Assembly: GCF_051961875.1 (NCBI RefSeq)
Contig: NZ_JBQCCV010000185.1
Coordinates: 1 to 13,643, forward strand
Length of the DNA: 13,643 nucleotides
Direction: 5' to 3'
DNA from: Intrasporangium_A sp051961875
Lineage (GTDB): Bacteria; Actinomycetota; Actinomycetes; Actinomycetales; Dermatophilaceae
In this document: in pieces, positions 6,503-13,500 of the stretch
Numbering within the stretch: position 1 is the first letter of the stretch
Layout: every line of letters begins with the position of its first letter
Notes under the pieces: model-generated
Told to the model about the DNA's origin: nothing
Seen by the model: the letters and a program-made list of their open reading frames with translations, nothing else
Databases searched by the model: none
Made by a program: the position numbers and the translations under genes

Positions 6503-8821
6503 ATGAGTTCCGTGACCGAGCAGCTCGGTCAGCCCGTCACCACCGACATCGAGCTCGCCATCAGCGGTATGACGTGTGCCTCGTGCGCCAACCGCATCGA
6601 GCGCAAGCTCAACAAGGTCGACGGCGTCAGCGCGACCGTCAACTACGCGACCGAGAAGGCGAAGGTCACCTTCCCCGAGTCGCTGACGCCGGCCGACCTC
6701 GTGCGGGTCGTCGCGGAGGCCGGGTATGCCGCCGAGCTGCCCCTCACGCCGACGGCTGCTGCCGCTGGTGCAGGCTCAGAGGCGACGAGCGAGACCAGCG
6801 CGGCGGACCAGCGGGTGCGGTCCCTCCGGCAGCGGCTGCTCGTCTCGGCGGCGCTCAGCGTGCCGGTCATCGTCCTCGCCATGGTGCCGGCGCTCCAGTT
6901 CCGCTACTGGCAGTGGCTCTCGCTGACCCTGGCGGCTCCGGTCGTGGTGTGGGGCGCCCTGCCGTTCCACCGGGCGGCATGGGCCAACCTCAGGCACCGG
7001 ACGACGACGATGGACACGCTCATCTCGATGGGCACCCTCGCCGCCTTCGGTTGGTCGCTCTATGCCCTCTTCCTCGGCACCGCCGGCATGCCCGGCATGA
7101 CGCACCCGTTCGAGCTCACCATCGGCCGCTCCGACGGCACGGGCAACATCTATCTCGAGGTCGCCGCGGGCGTCACGACGTTCATCCTCGCCGGCCGCTA
7201 CTTCGAGGCTCGCTCGAAGCGGCAGGCCGGTGCGGCCCTGCGCGCCCTGCTCGAGCTCGGCAGCAAGGACGTCGCCGTGCTCCGGGACGGCCCGACCGGA
7301 CCGGTCGAGGCGCGCGTCCCGACCGACCAGCTCGTCGTCGGCGACCGGTTCATCGTGCGGCCCGGCGAGAAGGTCGCGACGGACGGCGTCGTCGAGGAGG
7401 GCACCTCGGCCCTCGACGTCTCGATGCTGACCGGCGAGTCCGTGCCCGTCGAGGTCGGCCCCGGCGACGGGGTGACCGGTGCGACGGTCAACGCCGGCGG
7501 GCGCCTCGTCGTCCGGGCCACCCGCGTCGGCGCCGACACCCAGCTCGCCCAGATGGCCCGCCTCGTCGAGGAGGCCCAGAACGGCAAGGCCCAGGTCCAG
7601 CGGCTCGCGGACCGGATCTCCGGGATCTTCGTCCCGATCGTCATCGCGCTGGCCGTGGGCACCCTCGGCTTCTGGCTCGTGACCGGAGCCGGCGCGACGG
7701 CTGCCTTCACGGCGGCCGTGGCGGTCCTCATCATCGCCTGCCCGTGCGCGCTCGGCCTCGCCACGCCGACCGCGCTCATGGTCGGCACCGGCCGCGGCGC
7801 CCAGCTGGGCATCCTCATCAAGGGCCCGGAGGTCCTCGAGTCGACGAAGCGGGTCGACACCGTCGTCCTCGACAAGACCGGCACCGTGACGACCGGCACG
7901 ATGACCCTTGTCGATGTCGTCGCCGCCGAGGGCGAGGACCCAGACACCGTGCTCCGCATGGCGGGCGCTCTCGAGGACGCCTCGGAGCACCCGATCGCAC
8001 GGGCCATCGCGGCCGGCGCCCGCAGCCATGTCGGGTCACTCCCGTCCGTGAGCGACTTCACGAGCGTCGAGGGACTCGGCGTCCAGGGCGTCGTCGCGGA
8101 CGGTGACACCAGCCGGTCCGTCGTGGTCGGCCGGCCGAGCCTGCTCGCCGACTGGGCTCAGTCCTTGCCCGCCGACCTCGAGGAGGCCCTGCGCTCGGCC
8201 CAGGCAAAGGGCGGTACCGCCGTGGCAGTCGGCTGGGACGGTGCGGCGCGCGGCATCATCGTCGTCGCCGACGCGGTCAAGCCGACCTCGGCCGAGGCGA
8301 TCCGGCAGCTGCGCGACCTCGGGCTCCGGCCGGTCCTGCTCACCGGCGACAACGAGGTCGTCGCGCGTGCCGTCGCCGCGCAGGTGGGGATCGAGGACGA
8401 CTCGGTCATCGCCGACGTCCTGCCCGCCGACAAGGTCGACGTCGTCAAGGGCCTGCAGTCAGAGGGGAGCGTCGTCGCCATGGTCGGCGACGGGGTCACC
8501 GTCGCGGCCGCGCTCGCCCAGGCCGACCTCGGCCTGGCGATGGGCACGGGCACCGATGTCGCCATCGAGGCGAGCGACCTCACGCTCGTCCGCGGCGACC
8601 TGCGGAGCGCGGCTGACGCCATACGGCTCTCGCGGCGGACGCTCCGGACGATCAAGGGCAACCTCTTCTGGGCGTTCGCCTACAACGTCGCCGCGCTGCC
8701 CCTCGCGGCGGCCGGACTGCTCAACCCGATGCTCGCCGGGGCCGCTATGGCGTTCTCGTCGGTCTTCGTCGTGAGCAACAGCCTGCGGCTGCGCGGCTTC
8801 CAGCCCCTGACTCGGGGCTGA
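6503..8821 (+). CDS. copA: Copper-exporting P1B-1 ATPase CopA with altered hinge motif
   Basis: A 772-residue Cu(I) efflux pump of the inner membrane, normal length for the family. In order: one HMA domain (about 14-80, Cys25-Ala-Ser-Cys28), paired membrane helices from about 111, actuator motif TGES (310-313), membrane CPC site (Cys413-Pro-Cys415), phosphorylation motif DKTGT (Asp457), nucleotide-binding SEHP (His496) and GLGVQG, then TGDN. The later membrane metal-site motifs YN and MAFSS are intact. The exception is the hinge: residues 662-667 read GDGVTV where P-type ATPases have GDGxND, so Thr666 and Val667 replace the invariant Asn and Asp (codons 8498-8503, ACC GTC; AAC GAC expected). 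In related pumps these residues help coordinate Mg2+ at the phosphorylation site, and their loss normally abolishes transport. The reading frame is otherwise open and canonical. Either the allele is inactive or the sequence carries an error or alteration here. Confidence 0.95.
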   Translation: MSSVTEQLGQPVTTDIELAISGMTCASCANRIERKLNKVDGVSATVNYATEKAKVTFPESLTPADLVRVVAEAGYAAELPLTPTAAAAGAGSEATSETSAADQRVRSLRQRLLVSAALSVPVIVLAMVPALQFRYWQWLSLTLAAPVVVWGALPFHRAAWANLRHRTTTMDTLISMGTLAAFGWSLYALFLGTAGMPGMTHPFELTIGRSDGTGNIYLEVAAGVTTFILAGRYFEARSKRQAGAALRALLELGSKDVAVLRDGPTGPVEARVPTDQLVVGDRFIVRPGEKVATDGVVEEGTSALDVSMLTGESVPVEVGPGDGVTGATVNAGGRLVVRATRVGADTQLAQMARLVEEAQNGKAQVQRLADRISGIFVPIVIALAVGTLGFWLVTGAGATAAFTAAVAVLIIACPCALGLATPTALMVGTGRGAQLGILIKGPEVLESTKRVDTVVLDKTGTVTTGTMTLVDVVAAEGEDPDTVLRMAGALEDASEHPIARAIAAGARSHVGSLPSVSDFTSVEGLGVQGVVADGDTSRSVVVGRPSLLADWAQSLPADLEEALRSAQAKGGTAVAVGWDGAARGIIVVADAVKPTSAEAIRQLRDLGLRPVLLTGDNEVVARAVAAQVGIEDDSVIADVLPADKVDVVKGLQSEGSVVAMVGDGVTVAAALAQADLGLAMGTGTDVAIEASDLTLVRGDLRSAADAIRLSRRTLRTIKGNLFWAFAYNVAALPLAAAGLLNPMLAGAAMAFSSVFVVSNSLRLRGFQPLTRG

Positions 8822-8885
8822 GGGCCGCCGGGGCGCGACAGCAGTGGCCCCTGAGACGGAGCGCGCACTCGACACCAGCGTCGGG

Positions 8886-8895
8886 TGAGCGCTCA
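8886..8895. repeat. Perfect 10-bp palindrome upstream of the aldehyde dehydrogenase gene
   Basis: TGAGCGCTCA sits about 105 bp before the aldehyde dehydrogenase start. It lies in the 178-bp spacer after copA, where no clear terminator or well-spaced promoter is visible. It could be half of an operator, but a 10-bp palindrome is also expected by chance now and then. Confidence 0.3.
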
Positions 8896-8999
8896 GTCAC
8901 TCTTGTCTCACACCGGCGCGGCACGCGGGGGTACGGTCGAAGGCGACCCACTTCCGCAAGCCCGAGCGGGTCGGCTCCCGCCCGGGAGAGGAGCCCGCG

Positions 9000-10463
9000 A
9001 TGCCCGTCACCCGTCAGCTCATCATCAACGGCGAGCACGTTCCCGCCGCCTCCGGCCGAGTGGCCGACGACATCAGCCCGTGGTCCGGCGAGACCTATGC
9101 CCAGGTCGCCGCCGCGGGGGCCGAAGACGTGGCCCGGGCGGTCGACGCGGCGGAGGCGGCCTTCCCCCAGTGGGCGGCCATGGCGCCGAGCGACCGGGCC
9201 AAGATCTTCTCCAGGGCGGCCGACCTCACGGAGCAGCGCACCCCGGAGGCGATCGAGCTCATGGCCGGCGAGGTCGGCGGCGTCTCGTCCTGGGCGGGCT
9301 TCAACGCCCACCTCGCGGCGGGCATGTTCCGTGCCGCCGCCGCGGCGACCACCGCGACCCAGGGCCAGATCCTCGCCACCGACATGCCGGGCAAGCTCTC
9401 CTTCGGCGTCCGCCGGCCGTATGGCGTGTGCGCCGCGATCTCGCCGTGGAACGCGCCCCTCATCCTCGGCACGCGCGCCGTCGCCATACCGCTCGCGGTC
9501 GGCAACACGGTCGTGCTCAAGCCGAGCGAGGACGCCCCGATCGCCTGCGGCCTCTTCATCGCCGACATCCTGATGGAGGCCGGGCTGCCGGCGGGCGTCC
9601 TCAACGTCGTCACGAACGATCGGACCGACGGCCCGGGCGTGGTCGAGGCCCTCATCTCGGACGAGCGGGTCCACAACGTCAACTTCACCGGCTCGACGAA
9701 GGTGGGCCGCACCATCGGCACGCTGGCCGCGCAGCACCTCAAGCCCGCCGTGCTCGAGCTCGGCGGCAAGAACAGCCTCGTCGTCCTCGAGGACGCCGAC
9801 CTCGAGTATGCCGTCAACGCCGCGACCTTCGGTGCCTTCATGAACGCGGGCCAGATCTGCATGTCGGTCGACCGCGTCGTGGTGGACCGACGGATCGCGG
9901 ACGAGTTCAGCCAGGCCTTCGCCAAGAAGGTCGCCGACCTGCCCGCGGGTGACCCGGCGAAGCCCGAGACGGTCATCGGCCCCCAGGTCAACCAGGCCGC
10001 GGCCGACCGGCAGTGGTCGCAGATCCAGGACGCGATCGAGAAGGGAGCCCGGGTGCTCGCGGGCGGTGGCAAGCCCGACGGCCGGGTCGTGCCGGCGACC
10101 GTCCTCGCCGACATCACTCCCGACATGCGGATCCACGCGGAGGAGATCTTCGGCGCCGCGACGACGATCTACACCGCTGCCGACGCGGATGACGCCGTCA
10201 CCATCGCGAACGACACCCAGTACGGGCTGACGGCGGGGGTCATCACGGAGAACCTCCGCGAGGGGCTCCAGGTCGCCCAGCGCCTGCGCACCGGGATCGT
10301 GCACGTCAACGACCAGCCCGTCAACGACGAGCCGATGGCGCCGTTCGGCGGCATCCAGAACTCCGGCTACGGCAAGTTCGGCGGCGAGGCCGGGATCCAC
10401 TCGTTCACAGAGATCCGCTGGGTCACCGTCCAGCAGGAGGGCCACGCCCCATACCCGTTCTGA
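9000..10463 (+). CDS. NAD(P)-dependent aldehyde dehydrogenase, salicylaldehyde/vanillin dehydrogenase-like
   Basis: Oxidises an aldehyde to its carboxylic acid in the cytoplasm. The 487-residue protein has the full ALDH set: Asn151 in SPWNAP, Lys174 in LKPSE, the GSTKVG coenzyme loop (231-236), general base Glu253 in LELGGKN and nucleophile Cys287 in GQICMS. The C-terminal PFGGIQNSGYGKFGGEAGIHSFTE, followed by IRWVTVQ, is typical of salicylaldehyde, vanillin and benzaldehyde dehydrogenases. This suggests an aromatic aldehyde, but the substrate is inferred. EEIFGA replaces the commoner EExFGP. ATG 9000 follows GAGAGGAG at a good distance. The gene stands alone: 178 bp after copA, followed by a 250-bp non-coding region. 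The maleylacetate reductase at 1115 is also an aromatic-degradation type, but nothing links the two directly. Confidence 0.93.
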   Translation: MPVTRQLIINGEHVPAASGRVADDISPWSGETYAQVAAAGAEDVARAVDAAEAAFPQWAAMAPSDRAKIFSRAADLTEQRTPEAIELMAGEVGGVSSWAGFNAHLAAGMFRAAAAATTATQGQILATDMPGKLSFGVRRPYGVCAAISPWNAPLILGTRAVAIPLAVGNTVVLKPSEDAPIACGLFIADILMEAGLPAGVLNVVTNDRTDGPGVVEALISDERVHNVNFTGSTKVGRTIGTLAAQHLKPAVLELGGKNSLVVLEDADLEYAVNAATFGAFMNAGQICMSVDRVVVDRRIADEFSQAFAKKVADLPAGDPAKPETVIGPQVNQAAADRQWSQIQDAIEKGARVLAGGGKPDGRVVPATVLADITPDMRIHAEEIFGAATTIYTAADADDAVTIANDTQYGLTAGVITENLREGLQVAQRLRTGIVHVNDQPVNDEPMAPFGGIQNSGYGKFGGEAGIHSFTEIRWVTVQQEGHAPYPF

Positions 10464-10479
10464 GCGTTCTCGACGCAGG

Positions 10480-10587
10480 TTTTCCACACTGGGGATAACG
10501 GCGGTTTGTCCACATTGGGGACAACTCCTGTGGACGTAGTTACACGCGTGTCATTCATCCCCAGACTGTGGACATCCCTGTGGAGAA
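10480..10587. other. Cluster of eight DnaA-box-like 9-mers
   Basis: Within 108 bp of non-coding DNA there are eight 9-mers close to the actinobacterial DnaA box (TTGTCCACA/TTATCCACA). Plus strand: TTTTCCACA (10480-10488), TTGTCCACA (10506-10514, exact) and TCATCCCCA (10555-10563). Minus strand: TTATCCCCA (10498-10490), TTGTCCCCA (10524-10516), ACGTCCACA (10537-10529), ATGTCCACA (10575-10567) and TTCTCCACA (10587-10579). A perfect palindrome ACACGCGTGT (10542-10551) lies between the left five and right three. Such density is typical of oriC, yet dnaA and dnaN are not adjacent. It may instead be a DnaA-titrating or regulatory site, or a displaced origin. The motifs are seen directly; DnaA binding is inferred. 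Confidence 0.65.
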
Positions 10588-10631
10588 CTTCCGGCCGGTC
10601 GTGTAGAAGGTGGGGAGTGATCGGGAGGCGG

Positions 10632-10659
10632 TGTCGGATCCCGGCGGTCTCGTTCGTAG
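10632..10659 (+). promoter_or_regulatory. Candidate ECF42-type promoter for the DGPF-sigma operon
   Basis: TGTCGG (10632-10637) and CGTAG (10655-10659) are separated by 17 bp, ending 55 bp before the ATG of the DGPF gene. As I recall, ECF42 sigma factors of Streptomyces recognise a TGTCGA-like -35 with a CGAtc/CGTc-like -10, and commonly drive their partner DGPF genes. That would make this operon autoregulated. The -35 match is five of six. Confidence 0.5.
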
Positions 10660-10714
10660 AAGGGGTGGGACACGTCCACGAGGGACGTGCCGACGCACAG
10701 GAGGAACAGTCGTG

Positions 10715-11038
10715 ATGCAGTACCTGGTTTCCGTGATCGACGACAGGCCCAACTCCGGCACGGCGGACGAGATGGAGGCCATCGACGCGTTCAACGACCG
10801 GCTCCGCGCGGAGGGCCACTGGGTGTTCGCCGGCGGTCTCGGCGGGCCCGACATGTCCACGGTGATCGACGGGCGGGGCGCCGAGACGGCCTTCACGGAT
10901 GGGCCCTTCGTGGAGACGAAGGAGTGGCTCTCCGGCTTCTGGATCATCGAGGCCGCTGACCTCGACGTGGCGCTCAAGCTGGCCGCCGCTGGCTCGAAGG
11001 CCTGCAACCGCCGGATGGAGGTGCGTCCGTTCCTGTGA
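10715..11038 (+). CDS. DGPF/YCII-related domain protein, partner of ECF42 sigma factor
   Basis: A 107-residue ferredoxin-like YCII-family protein. The diagnostic DGPF sequence is present in FTDGPFVETKEWLSGFWI (about residues 58-75). The protein opens with MQYLVSVIDD, as DGPF proteins typically do. No enzymatic role is established for the family. These genes are the hallmark neighbours of ECF42 sigma factors and are thought to be their targets or cofactors. The start is ATG 10715 or the preceding GTG 10712; both sit behind AGGAGG (10699-10704), at 10 and 7 bases. ATG was preferred as the commoner codon. The stop overlaps the sigma factor start by 4 bases (GTGA), showing translational coupling. 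Confidence 0.93.
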   Translation: MQYLVSVIDDRPNSGTADEMEAIDAFNDRLRAEGHWVFAGGLGGPDMSTVIDGRGAETAFTDGPFVETKEWLSGFWIIEAADLDVALKLAAAGSKACNRRMEVRPFL

Positions 11039-12264
11039 CGAGGGAGGACGTGGCCGCCGCGATCACCCGGGCCCACCACGTGGAGTGGGCCCGGGTCGTC
11101 GCGGCTCTGGCCCGTCAGTTCGGCGATCTCGACGTCGCCGAGGAGGCGGCGGCCGAAGCTTTCGCGACGGCGGTCGAGCGGTGGCCGGCCGATGGCGTCC
11201 CGCCCAACCCGGGCGGCTGGCTGCTCACGACCGCCCGCCGCAAGGCCATCGACCGGGTCCGGCGCGAGAACAAGCGCGACGACAAGCAGAGGCAGGCGCA
11301 GATGACGTATGACGTGCCGCCCGAGCCGCTCGGCGCCATCGACGACGAGCGGCTCCGGTTGATCTTCACCTGCTGTCACCCGGCGCTCGCGATGGAGGCC
11401 CGCGTCGCGTTGACCTTGCGCATGGTCGGCGGCCTGACCGTCTCCGAGATCGCCCGCGCCTATCTCGTGCAGGAGGCGACGATGGGGCGGCGGATCACCC
11501 GCGCGAAGGCCAAGATCAAGGCGGCTCGCATCCCCTACCGGGTGCCGTCCGCCGATGACCTGCCGGGACGGGTCGCCGGCGTGCTCACCGTGCTCTACCT
11601 CGTCTTCAACGAGGGCTACCTGGCGAGCAGCCATGAGAGCGACCCCGTCCGCCAGGAGCTGACCGGCGAGGCCATCCGCCTCACCCGGCTGCTTCGCGAG
11701 CTTCTCCCGCAGGACGGTGAGGTGACCGGGCTACTGGCCCTGATGCTCCTCATCGAGGCCCGTCGCGCTGCCCGCGTCTCCCGCGACGGCGAGCTGGTCA
11801 CTCTCGAGGAGCAGGACCGAGGCGCCTGGGACGCGGCGCTGGTCGACGAGGGCCATCGGCTGGTGAGGGAGCGCCTCGCCACCCGTCAGCCCCCGGGCCG
11901 CTACCAGATCCTGGCCGCGATCAACGCCGTGCACACCTCGGCCCGCGACGTGCGCGACACCGACTGGTCACAGATCGCGGCACTCTACGGCCAGCTGGCC
12001 CGTCTCGACCCGTCGCCGATCGTCGCCCTGAACCGGGCGGTGGCCGTGGCCGAGCTCGACGGTGCTGACGTGGGGCTCGCGATCGTCGACCGTCTGCGGG
12101 ACCAGCTGGCCGGCTACCACCCGTACTTCGCCGCCCGGGCCGACCTGCTGCGCCGGTTGGGTCGCAGCGAGGAGTCGCGGGCGGCATACGACCGCGCCAT
12201 CGAGCTCACCGGCAACAGCGCGGAGCGGGCCTACCTGGCCCGCCGACGAGACCAGCTCGCATGA
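11035..12264 (+). CDS. ECF42-type sigma factor with long C-terminal TPR-like extension
   Basis: An extracytoplasmic-function sigma factor of 409 residues, roughly twice the length of an ordinary ECF. Region 2 spans about residues 10-80. The family signature FTCCHPAL is at 111-118, and the region 4 helix-turn-helix is at about 123-155 (LTVSEIARAYLVQEATM). The remaining 240 residues form the characteristic extension, with NEGY (182-185), DWSQIAALYGQL, SPIVALNRAVAVAE and GYHPYFAARADLLRRLGR. The extension is TPR-like. ECF42 factors have no anti-sigma partner, and this extension is needed for activity, from family knowledge. None is encoded here. The GTG start at 11035 overlaps the DGPF stop. The signal and full regulon are unknown. 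The promoter-like TGTCGG-N17-CGTAG upstream of the DGPF gene suggests autoregulation. Confidence 0.96.
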   Translation: MTREDVAAAITRAHHVEWARVVAALARQFGDLDVAEEAAAEAFATAVERWPADGVPPNPGGWLLTTARRKAIDRVRRENKRDDKQRQAQMTYDVPPEPLGAIDDERLRLIFTCCHPALAMEARVALTLRMVGGLTVSEIARAYLVQEATMGRRITRAKAKIKAARIPYRVPSADDLPGRVAGVLTVLYLVFNEGYLASSHESDPVRQELTGEAIRLTRLLRELLPQDGEVTGLLALMLLIEARRAARVSRDGELVTLEEQDRGAWDAALVDEGHRLVRERLATRQPPGRYQILAAINAVHTSARDVRDTDWSQIAALYGQLARLDPSPIVALNRAVAVAELDGADVGLAIVDRLRDQLAGYHPYFAARADLLRRLGRSEESRAAYDRAIELTGNSAERAYLARRRDQLA

Positions 12265-12310
12265 GACCTCTGCACACTGCTGGGTCTCGGGCGTGCTCGG
12301 CGCCCCGTCG

Positions 12311-12562
12311 TCAGCGCCAGCGCATCGTCATGATGAAGCCCGAGAGGAGCAGGACGAAGCCGACCCCGAGGTTCCAGGCACCCAGCGAACCCACGGGATA
12401 GCGGTACTCGGTCACGTAGTACACGACGATCCACAGCAGCCCGACGACGAGCAGCGTGATGAAGACGGGCGCCCACCACGTCGGATTGGGCTCGACGCTC
12501 TTGCTCGTCCGAGGCTGGGAATATGCCGCTGCCTTCTTGTCGCGGCCTTTGGACTCGGGCAC
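12311..12562 (-). CDS. crgA: Cell division protein CrgA
   Basis: A small membrane protein of 83 residues. In Mycobacterium CrgA interacts with FtsZ, FtsI and FtsQ, and in Streptomyces it modulates sporulation septation. A basic cytoplasmic N-terminus (MPESKGRDKKA) leads to the conserved NPTWWAPV before the first membrane helix (about 30-48), a short loop with the RYPVG motif, and a second helix (about 62-79) ending in MTMRWR. The start is GTG 12562 with AAGGAG just upstream. The gene converges with the sigma factor and diverges from the DUF881 gene across 70 bp. That pairing with DUF881 and trpG/pabA is the conserved actinobacterial arrangement (Rv0011c-Rv0013). Confidence 0.97.
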   Translation of the reverse strand: MPESKGRDKKAAAYSQPRTSKSVEPNPTWWAPVFITLLVVGLLWIVVYYVTEYRYPVGSLGAWNLGVGFVLLLSGFIMTMRWR

Positions 12563-12572
12563 TGCACGCTCC

Positions 12573-12603
12573 TTGGGTCAGAATGGTGCGACCAGCCTAG
12601 ATC
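12573..12603 (+). promoter_or_regulatory. Possible promoter for the DUF881 gene
   Basis: TTGGGT (12573-12578) and TAGATC (12598-12603) are separated by 19 bp, giving a leader of about 23 nt before ATG 12633. The -35 lies just inside the crgA leader. Spacing is long and both hexamers are imperfect. Confidence 0.35.
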
Positions 12604-12632
12604 AGGACCGAGCGCACACAGTGGGGACGACC

Positions 12633-13457
12633 ATGCCAGACGACACCGAGTCGGCGCCCGACATCGGGCGGCCCGAGTCGGCACCCGAGACGGCGCAGCC
12701 CCAGCAGGCGTTGGAGGCGGGCCAGCCGGCGTCGCGCCGACGGCTGCGCACCTGGACCCTCCTCGTTCCGCTCGTCACGGCAGCCGCGGGCCTGATGTTC
12801 ACGATGAGCTTCCGCGCAGCCCAGGGCAGCGACCTGCGGGCCGACCGCGACCTGCCCCAGCTCATCCTCGACACCAACGAGCACGTCGAGGCGCAGGCCG
12901 CCCGGCTCGACGCCCTCCAGCACGAGGTGGATGCGCTGTCCAAGGCGCAGGCGCCGCGCGACGCGCGCCTGGGGGCCCTCACAGACAAGGCCGATGCCCT
13001 CGCGCGCCAGGTGGGCCGTACTCCCGTCTCCGGCCCGGCCGTCACGGTCACCCTGAACGACTCGAAGCTCAGCCTCGACACCCTCCCCGCACAGTTCACC
13101 GCCGACGACATCGTGGTGCACCAGCAGGACGTGCAGGCCGTCGTCAACGCGCTCTGGGCCGGCGGCGCCCAGGCGATGATGATCCAGGACCAGCGGGTCA
13201 TCTCGACGAGCGCGGTCCGCTGCGTCGGCAACACCCTCATCCTGCAGGGCCGCGTCTACTCGCCGCCCTACGTCATCAAGGCGATCGGCGACACCGGCGC
13301 TCTGCAGCGCGCGCTCACGGCAGATCCGACCATCCAGCTCTACCAGGACTATGTCGCTGCCGTGGGCCTGGGCTGGGATGTCTCCGTCGACGGCAAGGCC
13401 AAGTTCCCCGCCTACTCGGGATCGGTGGACCAGAGCCATGCCCAGGTCATCCGCTGA
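12633..13457 (+). CDS. DUF881 family single-pass membrane protein
   Basis: A 274-residue protein of unknown biochemical function, conserved beside crgA in Actinobacteria (Rv0012-like). The N-terminal 38 residues are polar and Pro/Glu-rich. One membrane helix lies at about 39-59 (WTLLVPLVTAAAGLMF) after an RRRLR stretch, so the rest should be extracytoplasmic. A coiled-coil-like region follows at about 75-125. The DUF881 domain then shows GPAVTVTLNDS, VHQQDVQAVVNALWAGGAQAM, RCVGNTLILQGRVYSPPYVI and AIGD. ATG 12633 has GGGGA seven bases upstream; the open frame extends to 12456, but only through the crgA gene and leader. A division- or cell-wall-associated role is suggested by context only. Confidence 0.93.
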   Translation: MPDDTESAPDIGRPESAPETAQPQQALEAGQPASRRRLRTWTLLVPLVTAAAGLMFTMSFRAAQGSDLRADRDLPQLILDTNEHVEAQAARLDALQHEVDALSKAQAPRDARLGALTDKADALARQVGRTPVSGPAVTVTLNDSKLSLDTLPAQFTADDIVVHQQDVQAVVNALWAGGAQAMMIQDQRVISTSAVRCVGNTLILQGRVYSPPYVIKAIGDTGALQRALTADPTIQLYQDYVAAVGLGWDVSVDGKAKFPAYSGSVDQSHAQVIR

Positions 13458-13466
13458 GCGGGCTCG

Positions 13467-13494
13467 TCGACACCACGTCCGCTCCGACTAGCCT
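13467..13494 (+). promoter_or_regulatory. Promoter giving a likely leaderless trpG/pabA transcript
   Basis: TCGACA (13467-13472) and TAGCCT (13489-13494) are separated by 16 bp. The -10 ends only 6 bases before the ATG at 13501, so transcription would begin at or next to the start codon. No Shine-Dalgarno sequence precedes the ATG (TTCGCCC). Both facts fit leaderless expression, common in Actinobacteria. Confidence 0.6.
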
Positions 13495-13500
13495 TCGCCC

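Noticed and set aside
8745..10487. A 580-codon open frame on the minus strand
   Set aside because: It lies antisense to the aldehyde dehydrogenase and the end of copA, which have complete family motifs. Long antisense frames are usual in high-GC codon-biased genes, and its Arg/Gly/Asp-rich translation matches no family.
10464..10714. A coding gene in the spacer before the DGPF gene
   Set aside because: The frames here are short or extend only into neighbours, and the DnaA-box and promoter motifs account for the spacer.
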